Notes under the pieces: model-generated
Seen by the model: only the letters and a program-made list of their open reading frames with translations
Told to the model about the DNA's origin: nothing
The model's database searches: none
In this document: one piece after another, positions 34,074 through 43,061 of the stretch
Position numbering within the stretch: the stretch's first letter is position 1
Layout of the letters: every line of letters begins with the position of its first letter
Assembly: GCA_947303785.1 (NCBI GenBank)
Contig: CAMYZH010000006.1
Coordinates: 1-49,719, forward strand
Length of the DNA stretch: 49,719 nt
Source of the DNA: an uncultured Clostridium sp.
GTDB taxonomy: Bacteria; Bacillota; Clostridia; TANB77; CAG-508
Reading direction: 5' to 3'
Made by a program: the position numbers and the translations under genes

Positions 34074-34201
34074 AATTTGAAATTGATAATGGCAACCTAC
34101 GAATTTTATTTAGCCTTTACAAACTTCGACGTACTTCTGTACGACTTCAGCTTGTAAAGACATCATAAAATTTGTATCTTACCATTCTGAATTTCAAATT
34201 T
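34073..34201 (+). repeat. ~130-nt layered hairpin between rpsG and fusA
   Basis: Nested stems on one axis: AAATTTGAAATT (34073-34084) with AATTTCAAATTT (34190-34201); AATGG (34088-34092) with CCATT (34182-34186); TACGAATTTTAT (34098-34109) with ATAAAATTTGTA (34165-34176, one G-T); CTTTACAA (34115-34122) with TTGTAAAG (34152-34159); and CGTAC/GTACG (34130-34134, 34139-34143) closed by TTCT. The whole element folds into a single rod. It begins at the rpsG stop codon. Confidence 0.85.
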
Positions 34202-34210
34202 AAATCTAAG

Positions 34211-34252
34211 AAATTGATAATGGCAACCTGAATTTTGCGAATTTGTCATTAT
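34211..34252 (+). repeat. Partial second copy of the hairpin element
   Basis: GAAATTGATAATGGCAACCT, the 5' arm of the first hairpin (34079-34098), is repeated exactly at about 34210-34229. Here its ATAATGGCAA pairs with TTGTCATTAT (34243-34252), so the second copy forms its own shorter hairpin. Confidence 0.75.
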
Positions 34253-34325
34253 AAAATGATAGTAGTAACTGCAAGAGTTACGAAGTATATGTAAAAATAT
34301 AACAAACGAGAAAGGAGAGAAAAAA

Positions 34326-36410
34326 ATGGCAGGAAGAGAGTATCCACTTGAGAGAACAAGAAATATAGGAATTATGGCTCACATTGATGCTGGTAAAACA
34401 ACAACAACTGAGAGAATATTATTCTATACAGGAAAAACTCATAAAATAGGTGAAGTTCACGAAGGTGAAGCTACTATGGACTGGATGGCTCAAGAGCAAG
34501 AAAGAGGTATAACAATTACTTCTGCTGCTACAACATGTTTCTGGAGAGATAATAGAATTAACATTATCGATACTCCTGGTCACGTTGATTTTACAGTTGA
34601 AGTTCAAAGATCTCTTAGAGTTCTTGATGGATCTGTTACTGTTTTAGCTGCAAAAGGTGGAGTTCAACCACAAACTGAAACAGTTTGGAGACAAGCTGAT
34701 AAATATAGTGTTCCAAGAATGGTATATGTAAATAAAATGGATATTACTGGAGCAAACTTTATGCTTTGCGTTGATCAATTAAAAAATAGATTAAAAGCAA
34801 ATGCTGTTCCTATCCAATTACCAATCGGAGCAGAGGATCAATTTAAAGGTATTGTTGACCTAATCAAAATGAGAGCATTTATTCATAAAGATGATTTAGG
34901 AAAAGATATCGAAGAAACAGATATACCAGATGATATGAAAGATTTAGCAAATGAATATCATGAAAAATTGGTAGAAGCTGTTGCAGAACAAGATGAAGAA
35001 TTAATGATGAAATATCTTGATGGTGAAGAATTAACAGAGGAAGAAATTAAAAGAGGATTAAGAGCTGGAACTATAGCTAATAAAATAGTACCAGTTACTT
35101 GTGGTTCTTCTTATAAAAACAAAGGTGTTCAAGAATTATTAAACGCAATTGTTGATTATATGCCATCACCATTAGATATTGCTCATATAAAAGGAACAAC
35201 AATCGATGGAGAAGAAACAGAAGCTAAAACTTCTGATTCAGAGCCATTTGCTGCTTTAGCATTTAAAATTGCTACAGACCCATTTGTTGGAAAGCTTTGT
35301 TTCTTCAGAGTTTATTCAGGAACATTAGAGTCTGGATCAACAGTTTTAAATTCTAGCAAAGACAAAAAAGAAAGAATTGGTAGAATTCTTCAAATGCATG
35401 CAAATCACAGAGAAGATATTGAAAAAGTATATGCTGGTGATATTGCAGCTGCAGTTGGATTAAAAGATGTTACAACAGGAAATACATTATGTGATCCTGA
35501 TCATCCAATAATTCTTGAATCAATGGAATTCCCTGAGCCAGTTATTGATATAGCTATTGAGCCAAAAGATAAAGCTGCTCAAGAAAAAATGGGTATTGCT
35601 TTGGCAAAACTTGCTGAAGAAGATCCAACATTTAAAGCTTATACAAATCAAGAAACTGGACAAACTATTATCGCTGGTATGGGTGAGCTTCACCTAGATA
35701 TCATTGTTGATAGATTAAAGAGAGAATTCAAAGTTGAATGTAATGTAGGTAAACCACAAGTTGCTTACAAAGAAACAATTAGAAACAGTGTAAGGGTTGA
35801 AGGAAAATTCATCCGTCAATCTGGTGGTAAAGGTCAATACGGACACGTATGGCTAGAAATGGAACCATTAGAGCCAGGATCAGGAGTACACTTCGAGAGC
35901 AAAATCGTTGGTGGTGCTGTTCCAAAAGAATATATTAAACCTATTGAACAAGGTATGAGAGAAGCTGCTGAAACAGGTATCTTAGCTGGATATCCAGTTA
36001 TAGATTTCAAAGTTTCACTAGTTGACGGTTCATATCACGAAGTTGACTCTTCAGAAATGGCATTCAAAATTGCTGCATCTATGGCTTTCAAAGAAGGTTG
36101 TAGACAAGCAAAATCAGTTATTTTGGAACCAATTATGAAAGTTGACATTACAGTTCCCGAAGAATACATGGGTGATGTTATTGGTGACATTAACTCAAGA
36201 CGTGGAAGAATGGAAGGTATGGATAGTGATGATGGAATGCAAGATATCCATGCATTTATACCACTTTCAGAAATGTTTGGTTATGCTACTGATTTACGTT
36301 CAAAAACTCAAGGTAGAGGAACATATTCTATGGAACCATCTCACTATGAAGAAGTTCCAAAATCAGTAAATGATGCAATTGTTTCTTCAAGAGCTAAAAA
36401 AGAAGAATAA
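34326..36410 (+). CDS. fusA: Elongation factor G
   Basis: Translocase GTPase of translation elongation. 694 residues. G1 is in [21 protein letters not shown]2 around [14 protein letters not shown]3 in [10 protein letters not shown]4 NKMD, and domains II-V follow ([34 protein letters not shown]). ATG 34326 after GAAAGGAGAGA. The upstream 252-base spacer with two hairpins could set its expression relative to rpsG. Confidence 0.98.
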   Translation: MAGREYPLERTRNIGIMAHIDAGKTTTTERILFYTGKTHKIGEVHEGEATMDWMAQEQERGITITSAATTCFWRDNRINIIDTPGHVDFTVEVQRSLRVLDGSVTVLAAKGGVQPQTETVWRQADKYSVPRMVYVNKMDITGANFMLCVDQLKNRLKANAVPIQLPIGAEDQFKGIVDLIKMRAFIHKDDLGKDIEETDIPDDMKDLANEYHEKLVEAVAEQDEELMMKYLDGEELTEEEIKRGLRAGTIANKIVPVTCGSSYKNKGVQELLNAIVDYMPSPLDIAHIKGTTIDGEETEAKTSDSEPFAALAFKIATDPFVGKLCFFRVYSGTLESGSTVLNSSKDKKERIGRILQMHANHREDIEKVYAGDIAAAVGLKDVTTGNTLCDPDHPIILESMEFPEPVIDIAIEPKDKAAQEKMGIALAKLAEEDPTFKAYTNQETGQTIIAGMGELHLDIIVDRLKREFKVECNVGKPQVAYKETIRNSVRVEGKFIRQSGGKGQYGHVWLEMEPLEPGSGVHFESKIVGGAVPKEYIKPIEQGMREAAETGILAGYPVIDFKVSLVDGSYHEVDSSEMAFKIAASMAFKEGCRQAKSVILEPIMKVDITVPEEYMGDVIGDINSRRGRMEGMDSDDGMQDIHAFIPLSEMFGYATDLRSKTQGRGTYSMEPSHYEEVPKSVNDAIVSSRAKKEE

Positions 36411-36428
36411 TTAATTCATTAAAAAATG

Positions 36429-36457
36429 TTGATTTTTTCTTATAAATGAGATAAAAT
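36429..36457 (+). promoter_or_regulatory. Probable internal promoter for tuf
   Basis: TTGATT (36429-36434), 17 bases, TAAAAT (36452-36457), in the 121-base fusA-tuf spacer. Confidence 0.5.
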
Positions 36458-36531
36458 GCAAATGCTAATAAAATTAGTTATTAAATTTTTAAATTTAAAT
36501 AAAAAACAAGAAAAAAAGGAGGAATATTCAA

Positions 36532-37734
36532 ATGGCAAAAGCTAAATTTGAAAGAACAAAACCACACGTTAACATTGGTACAATCGGACATGTTGACCAT
36601 GGTAAAACTACAACAACAGCTGCTATTACAAAATATTTAAGCTTACTAGGAAGAGCTCAATATGAAGCATATGATCAAATCGATGGTGCTCCAGAAGAGA
36701 AAGCAAGAGGAATCACAATTAATACAGCTCACGTTGAATATGAAACAGAAAACAGACACTATGCTCACGTTGACTGTCCAGGTCACGCTGACTATGTAAA
36801 GAACATGATTACAGGTGCTGCTCAAATGGATGGTGCTATATTAGTAGTTTCTGCTGCTGATGGACCAATGCCACAAACTAGAGAGCACATATTACTTGCA
36901 AGACAAGTTGGTGTTAAATATATCGTTGTTTATTTAAATAAATGTGATATGGTTGACGATCCAGAATTATTAGAATTAGTTGAAATGGAAGTTAGAGATC
37001 TATTATCAAAATATGATTTCCCAGGAGATGAGATTCCAATCGTAAAAGGATCTTCATTAAAAGTATTAGAAAGTACATCTACAGATCCTAATGATCCTGT
37101 ATATCAACCAATGAAAGAATTAATGGAAGCTGTTGATTCTTATATCCCTACACCAGACAGACCAACTGACCAACCATTCTTAATGCCAGTTGAAGACGTA
37201 TTCTCTATCACTGGTAGAGGAACAGTTGCTACTGGTAGAGTTGAAAGAGGAGTTGTTAAATTATCTGATGAAGTTGAAATCGTTGGATTAAAGAACGAAT
37301 CAAGTAAAACAGTTGTTACTGGTGTTGAAATGTTCAGAAAATTATTAGACCAAGCTGAAGCTGGTGACAATATTGGTGTATTATTAAGAGGTGTTCAAAG
37401 AACAGATATCGAAAGAGGTCAAGTTCTTGCAAAACCAGGATCAATACATCCACATACAAAATTCAAATCAGAAGTTTATGTATTAACTAAAGAAGAAGGT
37501 GGAAGACATACACCATTCTTTAATGGATACAGACCACAATTCTACTTCAGAACAACAGACGTTACAGGTGTAATCGAATTACCTGCTGGAACAGAAATGG
37601 TTATGCCAGGTGATAATGTTGCAATGACAATCGAACTTATTACTCCAATCGCTATCGAAAAAGGATTAAGATTCGCTATTCGTGAAGGTGGTAGAACAGT
37701 AGGTTCAGGAATTGTTTCTGAAATATTAGAGTAA
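36532..37734 (+). CDS. tuf: Elongation factor Tu
   Basis: GTPase that delivers aminoacyl-tRNA to the ribosome. 400 residues. G1 [14 protein letters not shown], switch 1 [19 protein letters not shown]3 DCPGHADY, G4 NKCD, G5 SSLK are intact, and domains II-III follow to the canonical end ([17 protein letters not shown]). RBS AAAAGGAGGAA. Last gene of the str operon; two terminators follow. Confidence 0.98.
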   Translation: MAKAKFERTKPHVNIGTIGHVDHGKTTTTAAITKYLSLLGRAQYEAYDQIDGAPEEKARGITINTAHVEYETENRHYAHVDCPGHADYVKNMITGAAQMDGAILVVSAADGPMPQTREHILLARQVGVKYIVVYLNKCDMVDDPELLELVEMEVRDLLSKYDFPGDEIPIVKGSSLKVLESTSTDPNDPVYQPMKELMEAVDSYIPTPDRPTDQPFLMPVEDVFSITGRGTVATGRVERGVVKLSDEVEIVGLKNESSKTVVTGVEMFRKLLDQAEAGDNIGVLLRGVQRTDIERGQVLAKPGSIHPHTKFKSEVYVLTKEEGGRHTPFFNGYRPQFYFRTTDVTGVIELPAGTEMVMPGDNVAMTIELITPIAIEKGLRFAIREGGRTVGSGIVSEILE

Positions 37735-37747
37735 TACTTATCTAAAT

Positions 37748-37785
37748 TAAAAGGCTTTCAGGGTTTACCTCTGAAAGCTTTTTAT
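37748..37785 (+). terminator. Terminator of the str operon
   Basis: GGCTTTCAG pairs with CTGAAAGCT around a GGTTTACCT loop, followed by TTTTTAT. Confidence 0.85.
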
Positions 37786-37853
37786 ATTATATAAAACATA
37801 ATGGTTAGGCAAACATAATAACCCATTATAGAAATGTAAAGTTAAACAAAAAA

Positions 37854-37887
37854 TGATCAAGCATTAAAAAAATGCTTGATTTTTTTA
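37854..37887 (+). terminator. Second terminator before plsX
   Basis: ATCAAGCATT (37856-37865), five A, AATGCTTGAT (37871-37880) and a T7 tract. Confidence 0.85.
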
Positions 37888-37936
37888 TAGTACCATAATA
37901 AAATATTCTATATATTAAATAGAGGAGAAAAACAAA

Positions 37937-38935
37937 ATGAAAATACTTCTAGATGCTATGGGTGGAGATAATGCACCTGATGCTACAATAAAGGGAGCTG
38001 TAAAGGCTATAAATCAAATAAAAGCAGAATTAGTTTTAATAGGTAAAGAAGATGTAATTAGAGGCAAATTTAAAGAACTATATGGAAAAGAACCAGAAGA
38101 AATTTCAGATAGATTTAGTATAAAAAACACAACTGAAACTATTGAAATGGAAGATATACCTACTGTTGCAATAAAAAGGAAAAAAGATTCTTCAATGGTA
38201 GTTGGATTTAAGATGCTAAAAGCAGATGAAGGTGATGTATTTATTTCAGCAGGAAATTCTGGAGCATTACTTACTGGAGCAACACTTCTTGTTGGAAGAA
38301 TTAAAGGAATAGATAGACCAGCTTTAGGAGGTATATTGCCAGCATATAAAAGTCAATTACTATTAATGGATTGTGGAGCAAATACAAATTGCAAGCCTAA
38401 TAATCTATTACAATTTGCATTAATGTCTACTATTTATTTAAGAAATACATTTGGAATTGAAAAACCTGCTATTGGACTTTTAAATATAGGAACAGAAGAA
38501 ACAAAAGGGAATGAACTTACTAAAGAATCTTATATGTTGCTAAAGGAAAAAGCTGAAGAGATGGGTATTAATTTTATTGGAAATGTTGAAGGACGAGATG
38601 CATTTTCAGGAAAAGTTGATGCAATTATTACAGATGGATTTACAGGAAATATTTTCTTAAAAGCAATTGAAGGACTAGGAAAATTAGTAAAAAGAAATTT
38701 AACAGAAAATCTAAAGAAAAATGTATTTACTACTATAGCTGCAGTTCCATCTATGCCAGCAATAAAGGGCTTTGCAAAATCAGTTGATTATAAGTCATAT
38801 GGAGGAGCTTTATTCTTGGGGGTAAATAAACCAGTTGTAAAAGCCCATGGAAGTAGTGACGAAATATTATTTGAATTTACAATTAAACAAGCAGAAAAAT
38901 TTGTTGAAAATAAAGCTGTACCTAGAATGATTTGA
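37937..38935 (+). CDS. plsX: Phosphate acyltransferase PlsX
   Basis: Makes acyl-phosphate from acyl-ACP, the first step of phospholipid synthesis in most Gram-positives; peripheral membrane enzyme. 332 residues. It has the N-terminal LLDAMGGDNAPDATIKGAV, SAGNSGALLTGATLLVGR, PALGGILPAY, LLNIGTEETKGNEL, and DGFTGNIFLKAIEGLG. Next to acpP as in most Firmicutes, so substrate and carrier genes are clustered. RBS AGAGGAGAAA. Confidence 0.96.
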   Translation: MKILLDAMGGDNAPDATIKGAVKAINQIKAELVLIGKEDVIRGKFKELYGKEPEEISDRFSIKNTTETIEMEDIPTVAIKRKKDSSMVVGFKMLKADEGDVFISAGNSGALLTGATLLVGRIKGIDRPALGGILPAYKSQLLLMDCGANTNCKPNNLLQFALMSTIYLRNTFGIEKPAIGLLNIGTEETKGNELTKESYMLLKEKAEEMGINFIGNVEGRDAFSGKVDAIITDGFTGNIFLKAIEGLGKLVKRNLTENLKKNVFTTIAAVPSMPAIKGFAKSVDYKSYGGALFLGVNKPVVKAHGSSDEILFEFTIKQAEKFVENKAVPRMI

Positions 38936-39040
38936 AAAAATAAATGATAAAAATTAGTAAAATTGCTTGACATTTTAGTATGCATAGAATAATAATAGAA
39001 CAAAGCACATAAATAGATAAAGAGGGGGTGTACATAAGAG

Positions 39041-39280
39041 ATGAATACAGAAGAAGTATTTGAAAGAGTTAAAGGAATAATAGTTGAACAGCTTGGTGTA
39101 GCTGAGGCTTCAGTTGATATGGAATCATCTTTTATTGATGATTTAGGTGCTGATTCTTTAGACATAGTTGAATTAGTTATGGCTTTAGAAGAAGAATTTG
39201 ATATTGAAATACCAGATGCTGATGCAGAAAAGGTTACAACAGTTGGTGATGTTGTGGAATATATTAAAGAAAATGTATAA
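39041..39280 (+). CDS. acpP: Acyl carrier protein
   Basis: 79 residues, acidic four-helix protein carrying fatty-acid intermediates on a phosphopantetheine arm. The attachment serine is S39 in the motif [15 protein letters not shown] 39041 after AGAGGGGGTG. A terminator follows, separating it from rnc. Confidence 0.97.
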   Translation: MNTEEVFERVKGIIVEQLGVAEASVDMESSFIDDLGADSLDIVELVMALEEEFDIEIPDADAEKVTTVGDVVEYIKENV

Positions 39281-39284
39281 AAAG

Positions 39285-39318
39285 TGGAGTAACTTAAATG
39301 TTACTCTATTTTTTTTTG
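39285..39318 (+). terminator. Terminator after acpP
   Basis: GAGTAAC (39287-39293), loop TTAAAT, GTTACTC (39300-39306), then a nine-T run. Confidence 0.9.
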
Positions 39319-39381
39319 CTTTCATTTACTTTCAGTAAAAAAAATGCTATAATACTGAATCATATAGAAAGGAGGAAATAC

Positions 39382-40050
39382 ATGGAACTAGCAAGTTGTG
39401 AAAAAAGTATTGAATATGTTTTTAATAACAAGCAATTACTTAATGAAGCATTAACCCACACATCATATGCATATGAAAATAGAGTTAAGAGCAATGAAAG
39501 ATTAGAATACCTTGGAGATAGTATTTTAGAATTTATAATAAGCCAATACTTATATAAAAATTATAATAAGCTATCTGAAGGAGAAATGACTAAAGTTAGA
39601 GCTAATGTAGTTTGTGAAGACAGTTTATATGAAATTGCAAAAAAGCATAATTTTAGTGATTTCTTAAATTTAGGTAATAGTGAAAAACATTCTCAAAATA
39701 GCAAAAAAGCTATAATGGCAGATAGTGTAGAAGCTGTTATAGCAGCAATATATTTAGATAGTAATCTAGATAATGCTGAAAAATTTATTTTAGACAATTT
39801 GGCTGAAACTATTGAAATTGCAAGTAAAAATGTAGGGATGAAAGATTATAAAACTGTTCTGCAAGAAAGACTTCAAATAAATGGCGAAGTAAAGATTACA
39901 TATAATGTGATAAAAGAAGAAGGACCTGATCATGATAAAAATTTTATTGTTGAAGTAAGCTGCGATGGAAAAGTTTTAGCAACAGGAAAAGGAAAAAATA
40001 AAAAACATGCTGAAATGGAAGCAGCAAAAATAGCACTTGAAAACTTATAA
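39382..40050 (+). CDS. rnc: Ribonuclease III
   Basis: Double-strand-specific RNase for rRNA and mRNA processing; in type II CRISPR systems it also cuts crRNA:tracrRNA duplexes, relevant to the Cas9 locus at 44.7 kb. 222 residues from ATG 39382 (AAAGGAGGAA upstream); an upstream in-frame TTG at 39298 falls in the acpP terminator and is rejected. The catalytic signature is NERLEYLGDSILEFII, with EMTKVRANVV and the second acidic cluster MADSVEAVIAAIYLD. A C-terminal dsRNA-binding domain ends HAEMEAAKIALENL. Confidence 0.95.
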   Translation: MELASCEKSIEYVFNNKQLLNEALTHTSYAYENRVKSNERLEYLGDSILEFIISQYLYKNYNKLSEGEMTKVRANVVCEDSLYEIAKKHNFSDFLNLGNSEKHSQNSKKAIMADSVEAVIAAIYLDSNLDNAEKFILDNLAETIEIASKNVGMKDYKTVLQERLQINGEVKITYNVIKEEGPDHDKNFIVEVSCDGKVLATGKGKNKKHAEMEAAKIALENL

Positions 40051-40066
40051 TATTGGAGGATGTTAG

Positions 40067-41137
40067 ATGAAGAAACAATATATTATTCCTATTTTTGTTC
40101 CTCATTTGGGTTGCCCTAATAATTGTACTTTTTGTAATCAAAAAACTATAAGTGGGCAGACAAAAGAATTGAAACCAGAAGATGTTAGAAAAACAGTAGA
40201 GTTTTATTTGAAGAGCTTTAAAGATAAAGATAAATATACAGAAATTGCTTTTTTTGGCGGTAGTTTTACTGGAATAGAAATGGAAAAACAAGAAGCTTTA
40301 TTAAAGGTCGCATATGAGTTTGTTAAAGGAAAAAAGGTTGATAGTATAAGAGTTTCAACCAGACCAGATTATATTGATAATGACAGATTAAAACTTCTAA
40401 AAAAATATGGGGTAAAGACTATTGAGCTTGGAGTACAATCAACGAATAATTATATTTTAAATAGATGCAAAAGAAATCATACATTTGAGGATGTAAAAAA
40501 AGCGTCAAAGCTAATTCGAAGAAAGGGATTTATATTAGGTCATCAAATGATGATAGGATTGCCAGAAAGTACAGAAATTGACGAAATGCGTACAGCAAAA
40601 GATTTAGCAAAATTAAAGCCAAAAATTATGAGAATATATCCTGTATTAGTGTTGCGAGGAACGGAACTTGAAGAAGAATATAAAAAAGGCGTATATAGTC
40701 CACTTTCTGTTGAACAAGCTGTGGAAAGATGTAAAGAATTATGCTATTTTTTTGCAAAGAAAAAGATAAATGTAATTAGAATTGGTCTTCAGACTACAGA
40801 TACAATATCTAATATGGAAAAAAATGAGAAAAGTGAAGTTGTTGCAGGTCCATATCATGAAAGCTTTAGACAACTAGTAGAAGCATCAATTAATTATGAC
40901 ACAATGATTAAGAAAATAAAATCGTTTAATATGAAAGTTAAAGAAGTGGAGATAACTACAGGACCAGATAATATTAATAATGTAGTAGGATATAAAAGAG
41001 AAAATTTAAATAAATTAAAAGAGTTTTATGATGTTGATAGTAAAGTTAAACAAGATTTAAAATTAAAAAATGGAAAAATTGAGATTAAAGTTTCAAAGGT
41101 ATATAAGAATTTTTTAGATGATAATGAAAATGTATAG
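40067..41137 (+). CDS. Radical SAM protein (Elp3-like)
   Basis: 356 residues. The radical SAM cluster cysteines are in HLGCPNNCTFCNQ (CxxxCxxC), with FFGGSFTGIE and RVSTRPDYI as further core motifs. The family is annotated as elongator complex protein 3-like and lies between rnc and smc in most Clostridia; its reaction in bacteria is unknown. Here it follows rnc at 16 bases, but smc does not follow. RBS TTGGAGGATG. Confidence 0.9.
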   Translation: MKKQYIIPIFVPHLGCPNNCTFCNQKTISGQTKELKPEDVRKTVEFYLKSFKDKDKYTEIAFFGGSFTGIEMEKQEALLKVAYEFVKGKKVDSIRVSTRPDYIDNDRLKLLKKYGVKTIELGVQSTNNYILNRCKRNHTFEDVKKASKLIRRKGFILGHQMMIGLPESTEIDEMRTAKDLAKLKPKIMRIYPVLVLRGTELEEEYKKGVYSPLSVEQAVERCKELCYFFAKKKINVIRIGLQTTDTISNMEKNEKSEVVAGPYHESFRQLVEASINYDTMIKKIKSFNMKVKEVEITTGPDNINNVVGYKRENLNKLKEFYDVDSKVKQDLKLKNGKIEIKVSKVYKNFLDDNENV

Positions 41138-41145
41138 TTATCAGG

Positions 41146-41179
41146 AAAGTACTAATAATATTATTAGTACTTTTTTGAT
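41146..41179 (+). terminator. Terminator after the radical SAM gene
   Basis: A perfect 14+14 palindrome (AAAGTACTAATAAT / ATTATTAGTACTTT, 41146-41173) runs into T residues. Confidence 0.85.
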
Positions 41180-41193
41180 GGGAAAAATGCAAT

Positions 41194-42027
41194 ATGAAAA
41201 AATTGGGTAATGAAATAATTTGGTGTGTAATTGGAACTTTTTTATGTGGATTTGGAACAGGAGGTTTTTTAATTCCAAATAAACTTTCATCAGGAGGATT
41301 TAGTGGTATAGCTACCATTTTTTATTATTTTTTTGGATGGAAGATAGGGCTTACGATAGTTTTATTGAATATTCCACTTTTTATAATAGCATTAATTAAA
41401 ATTGGAAAAAAATTTTTATTAAAAACCTTTATAGGCACTATATCACTTTCTATTTTTGTTGAAATATTTTCAAAGATTCAATTCATTAAAAATGATAGAT
41501 TTTTAGCTTGTATTTATGGTGGCGTATTGATTGGTATTGGAACTGGTATAACTTTTAGAGCAAATACATCAACAGGTGGTAGTGACCTTATTGTTCAAAT
41601 ATTAAGAGCATTTAGGGTGAAAATGACAAGTAGTAGATTACTAACTTTAATTGATATAATTGTTGTTGCAACAAGTGTGTTATTTTTTAAAGAATTGGAG
41701 ATAGGCCTTTATTCAGCAATTGCGATTTTTTTAGATGGAATTATGATTGATATAGTTTTTGAAGGAATTAATTTTTCAAAACTTGTATTTATTATTTCAG
41801 ATAAAAAAGATGATATTTTAAAATGCTTACATGAGGATATTAATTGTGGAGTAACGCAAATTTATGGAAAAGGTTCATATTCTGATATGGATAAAACTAT
41901 TCTTATGAGTGTTGTTAACAGAAGGGATGTATTTCCAATAAAAGAGAAAATTAGAAAGATTGACTCTGGAGCATTTATTATTGTAACAAATGCAAGAGAG
42001 GTCTATGGATTAGGGTTTAAAATATAG
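41194..42027 (+). CDS. YitT family membrane protein
   Basis: 277 residues. Five to six hydrophobic segments in the first ~190 residues (CVIGTFLCGFGTGGFLIPNK, SGGFSGIATIFYYFFGWKIG, GIGTGITFRANTSTGGSDLI) followed by a C-terminal DUF2179 domain (GVTQIYGKGSYSDMDKTILM). This is the standard YitT architecture; function is unknown, transport is suspected. The ribosome site is weak. Confidence 0.92.
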   Translation: MKKLGNEIIWCVIGTFLCGFGTGGFLIPNKLSSGGFSGIATIFYYFFGWKIGLTIVLLNIPLFIIALIKIGKKFLLKTFIGTISLSIFVEIFSKIQFIKNDRFLACIYGGVLIGIGTGITFRANTSTGGSDLIVQILRAFRVKMTSSRLLTLIDIIVVATSVLFFKELEIGLYSAIAIFLDGIMIDIVFEGINFSKLVFIISDKKDDILKCLHEDINCGVTQIYGKGSYSDMDKTILMSVVNRRDVFPIKEKIRKIDSGAFIIVTNAREVYGLGFKI

Positions 42028-42128
42028 TTTTTTATTTACTGTATGTTCTATATGTGATATATTTTTATATATTTAAATATCTGAAATTATCAGATAGAAA
42101 TAATAAAAATATTAGGAGCAACAAAGAA

Positions 42129-42996
42129 ATGAAAGAACAAAAATTGGTTTTAAATAAAATTGATAGTTTTGAATTAGATCATATATTTGATTGTGGACAA
42201 TGTTTTAGATGGAATAAGATAGATGATGGTTCATATATAGGAGTAATAAAACAAGGTGTTTTGAAAGTTTCTACAAGTAAGAAAAATATTACTTTTGAGG
42301 GCCTTCTAGATGGAGATATTAATTCAATTGTTTATGATTATTTTGATTTTTCAACTGATTATAAAAAATATAAAAAGATTTTATCTGAAATTGATACTAA
42401 TATGAAGAAAAGTGTTGAATTTGGAAATGGTATAAGAATTTTAAATCAAGATTTATGGGAAATGATTATTTCATTCATCATTTCAGCTAATAATAATATT
42501 CCAAGAATAAAGGGGATAATTGAACGAATTTCACGGAAAAGTTGGGAAAAAAGTTTCATGGAATGGAAGCGATTATTATTTGTTTCCTACTATAAAAGAA
42601 ATGAGCAAATTAAGTGTTGCTGATTTTAGACAACTTGGATGTGGTTTTAGGGATAAGAGATTATATAAAACTACTCAAATGATTTTGTCAAATGAAGTAG
42701 GTTTAGATAAAATTATTAAAATGGATAATACTGAAGAAATTAGAAATGAGCTATTAAAACTTGATGGAGTTGGAGAAAAAGTTGCAGATTGTATAATGCT
42801 ATTTGCACTTAAAAGAAGAGATGCTTTTCCGATTGATGTATGGGTTAGAAGAGTTATGAATACATTATATATTCATAATGAAGATGAAACTAAAGTAAGT
42901 AAAAAGGATATTCAAAATGAGGCAAACAAGCTATTTGGAGATATTTCTGGTGTTGCCCAACAATATTTATTTTATTGGGCAAGAGAGAATTTTTAA
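42129..42996 (+). CDS. ogg: 8-oxoguanine DNA glycosylase Ogg, one gene in two frames, +1 shift at CGG
   Basis: Base-excision repair glycosylase/AP lyase for 8-oxoG. ATG 42129 lies after AGGAGCAAC. The first frame covers the OGG_N domain (FDCGQCFRWNKIDDGSYIGV) and the start of the HhH-GPD domain (LWEMIISFIISANNNIPRIK, IIERIS), then drifts into a stop at 42621. The +1 frame continues GKVGKKVSWNGSDYYLFPT and contains the helix-hairpin-helix with catalytic lysine (LDGVGEKVADCI) and catalytic aspartate (FPIDVWVRR), ending at 42996. The span of 868 bases is 867 plus one, giving 288 residues. The zero-frame codon at the junction is CGG (42534-42536). All catalytic residues lie after the shift and are intact. 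Confidence 0.85.
42534..42536 (+). other. In-frame CGG at the +1 frameshift site, ogg
   Basis: Zero frame ATT-TCA-CGG-AAA; productive reading ATT-TCA-(C)-GGA-AAA-GTT. Homology on both sides restricts the junction to a few codons around this CGG. Confidence 0.75.
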
Positions 42997-43061
42997 ATTT
43001 TTGTTTATTATTTTTAATGTAATATGATATACTATTTGATATGAACAAAGGAGGAAATTAA

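Noticed and set aside
34073..34325. tRNA gene or known riboswitch in the rpsG-fusA spacer
   Set aside because: The fold is a single rod without cloverleaf or a TTCGANNC T-loop, and no riboswitch core motif is recognisable.
39298..39381. N-terminal extension of RNase III
   Set aside because: The extra residues are encoded by the acpP terminator T-run; ATG 39382 has a good ribosome site and gives the usual length.
6126..42536. Random sequencing or assembly indels as the cause of all three frameshifts
   Set aside because: None sits in a homopolymer and all three create an in-frame CGG at the junction, while CGG is otherwise absent in frame. Independent errors would not share a codon. Not excluded without reads.
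6126..42536. CGG reassigned to another amino acid or to stop
   Set aside because: A reassigned triplet would not change the reading frame. The downstream homology is strictly in the +1 frame in all three genes.
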